A stretch of DNA of 5,412 nt. Source: Syntrophomonadaceae bacterium (GTDB lineage Bacteria; Bacillota; Syntrophomonadia; Syntrophomonadales; Syntrophomonadaceae). Numbering within the stretch: position 1 is the first letter of the stretch; each line of letters opens with the position of its first letter. Location: contig JAQVWB010000103.1 of NCBI GenBank assembly GCA_028698695.1, positions 1-5,412 on the forward strand. The letters run 5' to 3'. The notes under the pieces are model-generated. The model searched no databases. It was not told the origin of the DNA and worked only from the letters and a program-made list of their open reading frames with translations. Shown here in pieces: positions 1-5,412 of the stretch. Both the position numbers and the translations under genes were made by a program.

Positions 1-403
1 GTATATAATCAGCCAGACCTAAATCCTTAAACTCAGGCGTAGCCGACATCCAATGACATACATAAACTTCATAGCCATAGCGTTGAAATACTCTCACCAG
101 ACTCTGGGCAGTTGAATAATCAGACAGGTTGGAATGATGTCCTGCCTGGGGCGGCAAAACGAGAACCGGCCGTTTGGCATCAACTTTCTTTCGACTGGGA
201 AAATGTCTGAGACATAAAGTCTGATTGCTGTAAACAACATTATTCATTGTAGACCAGCCAATATCCGGATAAAGGGTATCATGGAGTATCTTATAATATC
301 GGCTTGTCTGCTTGAATTTACCAAAGGCAACGCTTTTCCCCTGTAACTCCTCCAGACGAGCATAAGTTTCATCGTCAATCCATGAGTATTCCCAAAGGTT
401 CAT
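1..403 (-). CDS. PhaC-like alpha/beta hydrolase, N-terminal part (cut by window edge)
   Basis: The frame is open from the ATG at 403 to the window edge, giving 134 residues; the rest lies outside. Residues 79-134 resemble the start of the catalytic domain of poly-hydroxyalkanoate synthases and related intracellular depolymerases: a first strand PVLVLPPQAGHHSN (79-92), then SLVRVFQRYGYEVYVCHW (101-118), then EFKDLGLADYI (124-134). These match the PhaC pattern of a PP-containing strand, SLVR, a GxxVxxxxW strand and a DDYI-like segment. Residues 1-78 are a family-variable N-terminal region with no signal peptide, so a cytoplasmic enzyme is expected. The nucleophile (Cys in synthases, Ser in depolymerases and other hydrolases) is not in the window, so polymerase and hydrolase cannot be separated. 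The gene starts 31 bp after the synthetase-like gene and is probably its operon partner. An in-frame ATG at 418 is less likely as start because the G-run that can act as ribosome binding site lies between it and 403. Confidence 0.72.
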   Translation of the reverse strand, partial: MNLWEYSWIDDETYARLEELQGKSVAFGKFKQTSRYYKILHDTLYPDIGWSTMNNVVYSNQTLCLRHFPSRKKVDAKRPVLVLPPQAGHHSNLSDYSTAQSLVRVFQRYGYEVYVCHWMSATPEFKDLGLADYI

Positions 404-410
404 ATTATAT

Positions 411-416
411 CCCCCC
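411..416 (-). promoter_or_regulatory. G6 ribosome binding site of the PhaC-like gene
   Basis: A run of six G followed by AT sits 7 bases before the ATG at 403. It is the only purine-rich stretch in the 31-bp gap and therefore favours 403 over the in-frame ATG at 418, which has only AT-rich sequence before it. It is an imperfect match to GGAGG, but the same run precedes both other genes of the operon. Confidence 0.5.
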
Positions 417-434
417 ATAAATAATATTTTGCTT

Positions 435-2210
435 TTAGAAAGCTATCTTGCCCTGCTGAATTAACTCATAAATCTCCGGTGTTAACGGATAATAACCATT
501 TTTGTCCGGGTTAAAATAATATAACGGATCATTAATTAATGATGGTGAATAGTTCTCACTTTTTAAATGTTCCCGATATTCGATCAAATAATCAACTTCA
601 TTGTCCGGTTTACATAAACGAATAAATAGCGGTCTGGCATGTTCAGGCATACGCCTGCCTATATAATCACTGAATTTCTTCCAGTCCAGTTTTTCACCCT
701 CAATCAAAGTAATCGCTGCCATACCGCATCGGCCTTCCATACCGGGGACTTTAACACCATATACATAAGCATCTTCAATTGGGCCGAAGAACTTTATAAT
801 TACATCTGCTACTGCATGTGCCGATACGGTTTTACCCTTCCAGCGGTAAGTATCTCCCAAACGGTCTGCAAATGATATATCATCATTTTCATGAAGAACC
901 ATTAAATCCATGGTATTAAAATACTTGTCTCCCGGCTTTAATACATTTTCGACTATTTTGGCAGCAGTTGCCTCCGGGTCATTAATATATCCATTTAAAG
1001 GACTGGCTTCATTTATCTCACATAAATAAAGTCCAGTTTCACCAGGCTGACACTTAATTACAAAACCATCTTCACCACGTAATATTTCTTCGGTCATAAA
1101 ATTACAGCGTACCACTTCGCCCATGCGTAATCCTCCCAGATAAAGATTGCCGCACATGCCTGGCTTTTCTTCGTAATTCAAACAACCTCCGAATCCTTCT
1201 GTATTACCATAAATCTCTACAACATGATCCAGTTTAAATCTATTCTTAAACGGTTCTACCAATACTCCCAACATACCATTGGCCATTATTGTTCTTAATG
1301 TAGTGTCGCCATCATCGTCTCTGGGGGGAAGATTATACAGGTAGCGGCACATTTCCCCTACTCCGATAAAATAATCAACACTATATTTGCGTACATCATC
1401 CCAAAAATGTTTAAGTGAAAAACGCTGCCTTAAGACCATCGTACTGGCTGTTACTGCCATGCCGGGAAAACAAACCCCGAAACCACTATTTAAATACAGC
1501 GGCACTACCGTATATTGAATACTGTCACGGTTTAAATGGCCATAGCCCGCAAAAACATGACCATAGGCCAAAAATCTTTGATTTCTAATTGGTACACATT
1601 TGCGCGGACCGGATACGCCGGAAGTAAATAAATATGCCAGCACATCATCGCTGGTAATCTGTTCATCAGGTACGAATTCCACATCGTCAGCACATAAAAG
1701 CCTATTCAGATCTTCGTAGGGTGGTTTTATTTCCATATCCAGGCCTTCAGTTTCAACCAACAGTCGTCCGGGGGAATGAAGCCTGATGCGGTCGGCCAAA
1801 TCCTTATACAGTGATAAAAGCTCATGTCCAATAATGACCGCCCGGGCCTGAACTGTATTTATACTTTTAGCCAGAACCTCTCCACGAAGTTCGCTGTTTA
1901 TTAATGCTGTAATTACTCCCAGCTTGCTTAGTCCGGTAACAGCACACAGGAAAGCTGGACGATTGGATATTATAATGGCAACTACATCACCTTTGCGAAA
2001 ACCCTGTTCTCTAAAATAGCAGGCATACTTATCACTAATCTGATCAAATTGTTTATAGGTTAAAACCTGATCACCGTATATTATTGCCGGATGGTCAGGC
2101 CTTTCCAGAGCATTCTGTTTAATCTGCCTGCCCAGATATCCAGGTTGGTCTTTTTTTTGTAATTTTACAAAAGCCTGTCTGTGGAACAATGCCTGTTCCT
2201 CTAAATTCAT
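435..2210 (-). CDS. FATP-type acyl-CoA synthetase-like protein with altered active site
   Basis: A 591-residue adenylate-forming (ANL superfamily) protein of the FATP / very-long-chain acyl-CoA synthetase clade, near the usual length for that group. Visible landmarks: N-domain TYKQFDQISDKYA (51-63); P-loop A3 YLFTSGVSGPRKC (193-205); A4 PLYLNSG (237-243); A5 YGNTEG (334-339); A7 FNTMD (431-435); A8 DRLGDTYRWKG (449-459); and the FATP-style end ARPLF (525-529) to YYPLTPEIYELIQ (573-585). Normal members activate fatty acids to acyl-AMP and then acyl-CoA. Here the P-loop is GVSGPRK rather than G(S/T)TGLPK, A4 has Leu for the usual His, A7 has TMD for TGD, A8 has KGKT for KGEN, and the A10 lysine (TGTFK) aligns without gaps to Ile543. 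Asp435, Arg450, Thr337, Glu338 and Lys204 remain. The frame is intact, so this is not a simple pseudogene. CoA ligase activity is doubtful; nucleotide or acyl binding may persist. It lies between the crotonase and PhaC-like genes, probably in one operon. Family membership is confident; function is not. Confidence 0.85.
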   Translation of the reverse strand: MNLEEQALFHRQAFVKLQKKDQPGYLGRQIKQNALERPDHPAIIYGDQVLTYKQFDQISDKYACYFREQGFRKGDVVAIIISNRPAFLCAVTGLSKLGVITALINSELRGEVLAKSINTVQARAVIIGHELLSLYKDLADRIRLHSPGRLLVETEGLDMEIKPPYEDLNRLLCADDVEFVPDEQITSDDVLAYLFTSGVSGPRKCVPIRNQRFLAYGHVFAGYGHLNRDSIQYTVVPLYLNSGFGVCFPGMAVTASTMVLRQRFSLKHFWDDVRKYSVDYFIGVGEMCRYLYNLPPRDDDGDTTLRTIMANGMLGVLVEPFKNRFKLDHVVEIYGNTEGFGGCLNYEEKPGMCGNLYLGGLRMGEVVRCNFMTEEILRGEDGFVIKCQPGETGLYLCEINEASPLNGYINDPEATAAKIVENVLKPGDKYFNTMDLMVLHENDDISFADRLGDTYRWKGKTVSAHAVADVIIKFFGPIEDAYVYGVKVPGMEGRCGMAAITLIEGEKLDWKKFSDYIGRRMPEHARPLFIRLCKPDNEVDYLIEYREHLKSENYSPSLINDPLYYFNPDKNGYYPLTPEIYELIQQGKIAF

Positions 2211-2214
2211 CCAA

Positions 2215-2222
2215 CTCCCCCC
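2215..2222 (-). promoter_or_regulatory. G6-AG ribosome binding site of the synthetase-like gene
   Basis: Six G followed by AG lie 4 bases before the ATG at 2210 (the G-run itself ends 6 bases before it). GGGGAG is a fair Shine-Dalgarno variant, supporting this start. It matches the G-runs before the two other operon genes. Confidence 0.55.
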
Positions 2223-2336
2223 AAATTTACATCTAAATCTTTATAATCAATGATAGCACGGAATAAACATTTTGGGAAAATAAGAATCCAAATATTTCCT
2301 CCAATTATGATTAAAAACTATAACCACTACTTTGGT

Positions 2337-3116
2337 TTAACGGCCCTTAAAGTCGGCCTTGCGACCTTCCAGGAAAGCAGTCATTCCTTCTTTTTGATCT
2401 TCAGTAGAAAACAGATAGGCAAACTTCTCTTTTTCCATCATCAGTCCATTAAAGATATCTACATCAAAGCTGAGATTTATTAATTCCTTGGCTGCCTGAA
2501 TTGCTACCGGTGGTTTGCGGCATAGCTTGCGGGCCAGTTTCATTGTCTCTTCTTTTAAATCCGCCAATGGCACTAAAAAGTTTATCATGCCATACTCCAG
2601 GGCTTTTTGGGCATTTATCATCGTACCGAGGAAGACCAGTTCTTTGGCTTTACCTTCTCCAACCAGGCGGGTCAGTCTCTGCGTAGCCCCTCCTCCCGGA
2701 ACAATACCCAGATTAATCTCCGGCAAGCCAAATATGGCATTATCAGCAGCGATACGCAGATCACATACCATCGCCATTTCGCAACCTCCACCAACTGCAT
2801 AACCAGCAATAGAGGCTATAGTAGGTTTGCCCAGCGATAAAAGTTCATTCATTCCTTTTTGGACTTTATGAATGTACTTGTGTGCATCCGAGGGATTATA
2901 AGAAACAAAACTTTTAATATCGGCACCGGCAGCAAAAGCCTGCTCGTTGCCGGTAACTACTACTACCCGGACCTTATCATCATTAACTATAATTCGAGTT
3001 ACCTCGGCCAGGTCAGCCAGAACTTCTTCATTAATAGCATTCAGGGCTTCAGGACGATTTAACTGTACTACGGCAATACCATCATTTTTCTCATAAATAA
3101 CAGTTCTCAGCTCCAC
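2337..3116 (-). CDS. Enoyl-CoA hydratase (crotonase)
   Basis: A complete 259-residue crotonase-fold enzyme, the usual length for single-domain enoyl-CoA hydratases. It should add water to trans-2-enoyl-CoA (for example crotonyl-CoA) to give (S)-3-hydroxyacyl-CoA, or run the reverse dehydration, in the cytoplasm. LNRPEALNAIN is at 19-29 and the first oxyanion-hole segment FAAGADIKSF at 61-70. GYAVGGGCEMAM (105-116) contains Glu113 and GLPEINLGIVPGGG (130-143) contains Glu133; these align with the two catalytic glutamates of rat mitochondrial hydratase (Glu144, Glu164), so the enzyme looks fully active. The C-terminal EGMTAFLEGRKADFKGR (243-259) is typical. The start is GTG: an in-frame TGA lies a few codons upstream, no in-frame ATG lies between, and GAGGGGGG sits 6 bases before the GTG. 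It is the first gene of the probable operon, with the synthetase-like gene 126 bp downstream. Other crotonase-family activities are possible, but the twin glutamates favour hydratase. Substrate chain length cannot be read from sequence. Confidence 0.93.
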   Translation of the reverse strand: MELRTVIYEKNDGIAVVQLNRPEALNAINEEVLADLAEVTRIIVNDDKVRVVVVTGNEQAFAAGADIKSFVSYNPSDAHKYIHKVQKGMNELLSLGKPTIASIAGYAVGGGCEMAMVCDLRIAADNAIFGLPEINLGIVPGGGATQRLTRLVGEGKAKELVFLGTMINAQKALEYGMINFLVPLADLKEETMKLARKLCRKPPVAIQAAKELINLSFDVDIFNGLMMEKEKFAYLFSTEDQKEGMTAFLEGRKADFKGR

Positions 3117-3122
3117 TAACTT

Positions 3123-3130
3123 CCCCCCTC
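3123..3130 (-). promoter_or_regulatory. GA-G6 ribosome binding site fixing the GTG start of the crotonase
   Basis: GAGGGGGG ends 6 bases before the GTG at 3116 and is the best Shine-Dalgarno candidate. Together with the in-frame stop just upstream it settles the GTG start. Confidence 0.65.
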
Positions 3131-3210
3131 ATAATATTTTTTGTTTAAATGTGATTCCACTACAAAAAGGAATACTGCGCCAGTTTTTTACAATGGCATC
3201 ATGTATTAAT

Positions 3211-3239
3211 ATTATGAATTATCAGACAATTTCTAACAA
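3211..3239 (-). promoter_or_regulatory. Candidate sigma-A-type promoter of the crotonase operon
   Basis: On the minus strand TTGTTA (3239-3234) is followed after 17 bases by CATAAT (3216-3211). This matches the -35 consensus at 4 of 6 positions and the -10 at 5 of 6, with ideal spacing. Transcription would start near 3204, leaving a leader of roughly 90 bases before the GTG at 3116. The region is AT-rich, so a chance match is possible. I found no comparably good promoter for the divergent lipoprotein gene in the shared 246-bp spacer. Confidence 0.4.
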
Positions 3240-3362
3240 GTCCCTTTTCCAGTATACCTTGGATATTAATAAGCTCTTCAGGACATAAATATTACATAAA
3301 TGCAAGTATAGTATTATTCACCTCGTATAGCTAATATATGAAAAACAGGATGGTGGAAAAAT

Positions 3363-3974
3363 ATGCGTAAAGCTTTACTGATGCTGGTTATTGGCGGGTT
3401 GATTATTAGTGGTCTGGTCGCCTGCACGCATCCAGCTGAGCCTGCAACTGTACCAGCTGACTATTTCCCGGTTGGAGTCAATAATATGTGGGATTATTTG
3501 GGTGAAGGCAACGAGTATGCCTCCTATATCATGGAAATGCCTTTTGTAAAGAACAATCAGGCACAAACTTATGTTGATAATGGCGGTACGGTCGCAGCAG
3601 AAATCTTTCAGATAGATGATAATGCTATAATTAGGGTTTTCTTTGCCGGAGAACAATATGAGCAGGAAAACATGCTGGAGAGCGGTTTTACTGCCAATGA
3701 CCAAACCGTCATTTTAAAAAGCCCCCTAAAGAAGGGTACTGTCTGGAAAAATGACAAGGAAACACGGGAAATAGCAGCAATTGATGCCCAGGTTGATACT
3801 CCGGCAGGTAATTTCTCAGATTGTCTGAAAATAAAAATAACCAATGCTGACTCCACCAGTATTGTCTACCAATATTATGCCGCAGGAGTCGGTATGGTAA
3901 AGCGGGAATTCATTGACGGTGATTTTATAGTTACTTCCACTTTGCAGGAATATAATATCGTTTCCGGTCAGTAA
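3363..3974 (+). CDS. Secreted lipoprotein of unknown function
   Basis: A 203-residue protein with a classic lipoprotein signal: MRK, a hydrophobic stretch (4-20) and the lipobox LVAC with Cys21, so the mature part should be lipid-anchored on the outer face of the cytoplasmic membrane. The mature domain looks beta-rich with no transmembrane segment. Recognisable segments are YFPVGVNNMWDY (34-45), PLKKGTVWKN (121-130), VDTPAGNFSDCLKI (144-157) and YYAAGVGMVKREF (171-183). From memory this order (YFP...W.Y, GT.W, TPAG.F.DC, GVG.VK) recurs in lipoproteins and copper-amine-oxidase-N-domain proteins of anaerobic Firmicutes, whose role is not known to me. AGGATGGTGG ends 6 bases before the ATG at 3363 and supports this start. 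It is transcribed divergently from the crotonase operon and convergently to the potassium transporter, so it probably forms its own unit. I assign no enzymatic function. Confidence 0.85.
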   Translation: MRKALLMLVIGGLIISGLVACTHPAEPATVPADYFPVGVNNMWDYLGEGNEYASYIMEMPFVKNNQAQTYVDNGGTVAAEIFQIDDNAIIRVFFAGEQYEQENMLESGFTANDQTVILKSPLKKGTVWKNDKETREIAAIDAQVDTPAGNFSDCLKIKITNADSTSIVYQYYAAGVGMVKREFIDGDFIVTSTLQEYNIVSGQ

Positions 3975-3992
3975 GCAGCCAGTAAATTCCCG

Positions 3993-4005
3993 GGCATTAA
4001 ATGCC
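3993..4005. other. Short inverted repeat in the convergent intergenic gap
   Basis: GGCATT, one A, then AATGCC lies 19 bases after the lipoprotein stop, in the 92-bp gap between convergent genes. It could fold as a hairpin of four or five base pairs and act in both directions. No T-run follows on either strand, so it is at best a weak or factor-assisted terminator. I see no better terminator in the gap. Confidence 0.25.
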
Positions 4006-4066
4006 AGATATTATAACTATGGTTTCGCCTGAAATAGTATAATGATCTGGTTTGCAGTTGCATCAA

Positions 4067-5374
4067 TTAGCCAATTATTATCCTTTCCTCAGGAAAGCGT
4101 ATATTAGGATGTTGGGGCTGGTAAGCCATCGCCAATCCAATGGTAACCGGTCCCAGGCGGCCAAATATCATTGCCAGCACCAGCATTATCTGGCCGAGAC
4201 TGTTCAATTCCGGAGTAATGCCCAGGCTGAGCCCCACGGTACCAGTTGCCGATACTGCTTCAAATAAAATACGTACAAAATCATGATTTTGTAGTGATAT
4301 TACAATTGTTACGATAAAAACTACCATTGCTGAAATCAATGCCACTGTAATCGCCCGAAATACATCCGCTGCTGATACCCGTCTGCCGGCAAACTCGACT
4401 TCTTTACGCCCCTTGAATACGGTTAAAACGGTTAAAAACAGCAATAGGAAAGTGGTAACTTTTATACCTCCGGATGTTGAGCCCGGTGCTCCGCCAATAA
4501 ACATTAGCCCCATCATCATTATTTGTGTGGGCAGCATGGTAGTGGACATGTCTATAGTGGCAAATCCACAGGTTCTGGTAGCAGCCATAAAATAGGAAGC
4601 CAATATTTTCTCCGCCCAGGGCAACTGCATCAAGGCATGGTTATATTCTACGAGCAGGAACACTATCGCTCCCAAAGCCACCACTAATCCGGTACCTGTA
4701 AGCACCATTCTGGCATGCAGACTAAGCTGCCGCCTCTCCCGGTAATTAATAATTTCATATATTACCAAAAAACCTAAACTGCCAATAATAAACAGCGCTG
4801 AAATAGTGATATTAACAACCCAGTCACCGGTATATTGCTGCAAACTATTGCCAAACAAATCTATGCCGGCATTATTAAAAGCGGAAACCGAGTGAAAAAT
4901 TCCATACCAAAGGGATTTACCCCAGCCCAGTTCAGGTATCCAATGAATGAAGAGGATTAAAGCCCCTGCCGATTCAATAATAATAGAAAACTTTAATAGA
5001 TAACGAAAGATACCTATAATATCCTCCATCGAGTTTTTACTTAGAGCGTACTGCAATATCAGTTTTTGTTTCAGATTAATATGGTGACCCAAAAAAATGA
5101 CAAAAAAGGTGGCAAAAGTCATCACTCCCAGCCCGCCTACCTGGATAAGCAATAATATGACAACTTGTCCAAAAATCGACCAGTGCGTTATAGTAGTTAC
5201 AGTTACCAGTCCAGTCACACACAAAGCGGAAGTAGCAGTGAATAAAGCCGTCATAAAGTCAGGAGCGCCATTTTTAATGGCTATAGGCAAGTACAACAGT
5301 ACAGTACCTATTAACAGCAAGGTAATATATGAAGTTATCAGCACCTTCGGCGGTGAAACATTACTGGTGTTCAT
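4067..5374 (-). CDS. ktrB: KtrB/TrkH-family potassium uptake channel subunit
   Basis: A 435-residue polytopic membrane protein of the SKT (Trk/Ktr/HKT) family, close to Bacillus KtrB length. It forms the K+-conducting pore of an uptake system gated by a cytoplasmic RCK subunit (KtrA/TrkA). All four pore-loop repeats are visible (numbered from the ATG at 5374): SALCVTGL (49-56), SAFNNAGI (164-171), ATRTCGF (265-271) and SATGTVGL (375-382), with filter glycines 55, 170, 270 and 381. The glycine-rich stretch GGAPGSTSGGIK (294-305), equivalent to the KtrB gating loop, is present, and the end RFPEERIIIG is typical of KtrB rather than the longer enterobacterial TrkH. The frame extends two codons upstream to a TTG at 5380 directly after a stop codon; I prefer the ATG at 5374 because ATG is the stronger start codon. 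It probably shares a transcript with the gene ending at 5381. TrkH is the alternative name. Confidence 0.92.
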   Translation of the reverse strand: MNTSNVSPPKVLITSYITLLLIGTVLLYLPIAIKNGAPDFMTALFTATSALCVTGLVTVTTITHWSIFGQVVILLLIQVGGLGVMTFATFFVIFLGHHINLKQKLILQYALSKNSMEDIIGIFRYLLKFSIIIESAGALILFIHWIPELGWGKSLWYGIFHSVSAFNNAGIDLFGNSLQQYTGDWVVNITISALFIIGSLGFLVIYEIINYRERRQLSLHARMVLTGTGLVVALGAIVFLLVEYNHALMQLPWAEKILASYFMAATRTCGFATIDMSTTMLPTQIMMMGLMFIGGAPGSTSGGIKVTTFLLLFLTVLTVFKGRKEVEFAGRRVSAADVFRAITVALISAMVVFIVTIVISLQNHDFVRILFEAVSATGTVGLSLGITPELNSLGQIMLVLAMIFGRLGPVTIGLAMAYQPQHPNIRFPEERIIIG

Positions 5375-5380
5375 AAACAA

Positions 5381-5412
5381 TTAATCCATTTCATGCAGTT
5401 TTTCCAACTGTT
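5381..5412 (-). CDS. C-terminal end of an upstream gene, possibly the RCK (KtrA/TrkA) partner
   Basis: Reading the minus strand from the right edge, one frame gives nine codons (QLEKLHEMD) and a TAA at 5383-5381; one other frame stops sooner and the third runs into the channel's start region. The stop lies six bases before the channel's ATG and in the same frame, as expected for tightly coupled operon genes. Ktr/Trk pore genes often follow the gene for their NAD-binding regulatory subunit, so ktrA/trkA is the natural guess. Nine residues cannot confirm it. Confidence 0.4.
   Translation of the reverse strand, partial: QLEKLHEMD

Noticed and set aside
2313..2337. Terminator-like hairpin after the crotonase stop (AACCA/TGGTT, then TTTTT on the minus strand)
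   Set aside because: Only five base pairs with two G-C pairs and a short T-run separated from the stem; too weak to call, and it would split an operon that otherwise looks continuous.
2250..3062. Several plus-strand open frames across the crotonase gene
   Set aside because: They are antisense to a gene with clear catalytic motifs and show no recognisable protein features or ribosome sites.
3241..3362. Promoter for the lipoprotein gene
   Set aside because: Several AT-rich -10-like hexamers (such as TATAGT at 3307 and TATTAT at 3312) exist, but none has a -35-like partner at suitable spacing.
3338..3370. Ten-codon ORF overlapping the lipoprotein start (ATG at 3338, TAA at 3368)
   Set aside because: No Shine-Dalgarno before it and it is short enough to be chance; the purine-rich site at 3347-3356 fits the lipoprotein ATG.
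3375..3856. Minus-strand open frames across the lipoprotein gene
   Set aside because: Antisense shadows; the plus-strand frame has a ribosome site, signal peptide and lipobox.
4567..4575. Cys beside the third filter glycine of the channel (TRTCGF, where KtrB often has TRTAGF)
   Set aside because: A small residue at this place is within normal family variation; the filter glycine and neighbouring Thr-Arg-Thr are intact.

Overview
The window carries moderately AT-rich, tightly packed bacterial DNA, most likely from an anaerobic member of the Firmicutes (Clostridia). A fatty-acid/PHA-using Syntrophomonas-like lineage is my best guess. The reasons are the clostridial-type crotonase, a KtrB-type potassium channel, purine-rich Shine-Dalgarno sites, a lipoprotein family I associate with Gram-positive anaerobes, and a PHA-synthase-like gene beside acyl-CoA genes. 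The taxonomic call is inference; no rRNA or other marker gene is present.

Layout from left to right. Positions 1-403 (minus) hold the first 134 codons of an alpha/beta-hydrolase of the PhaC (poly-hydroxyalkanoate synthase/depolymerase) type, cut by the left edge. Positions 435-2210 (minus) encode a 591-residue protein of the FATP / very-long-chain acyl-CoA synthetase clade of adenylate-forming enzymes. Positions 2337-3116 (minus) encode a complete enoyl-CoA hydratase (crotonase). Transcription runs crotonase, then synthetase-like, then PhaC-like, with gaps of 126 and 31 bp, so these look like one operon. A plausible promoter lies at 3211-3239. All three genes have a run of six G just before the start codon. 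Divergent from this operon is a 203-residue lipoprotein (3363-3974, plus). It converges on a KtrB/TrkH potassium transporter (4067-5374, minus), which directly follows the last nine codons of another minus-strand gene at the right edge.

The operon suggests handling of acyl-CoA or 3-hydroxyacyl-CoA in connection with polyhydroxyalkanoate metabolism. The most unusual feature is the synthetase-like protein. It is full length and keeps the family's overall shape, but several catalytic motifs deviate and the conserved C-terminal (A10) lysine aligns with isoleucine 543. It may therefore not be an ordinary acyl-CoA synthetase. The lipoprotein and the potassium transporter look like separate units.
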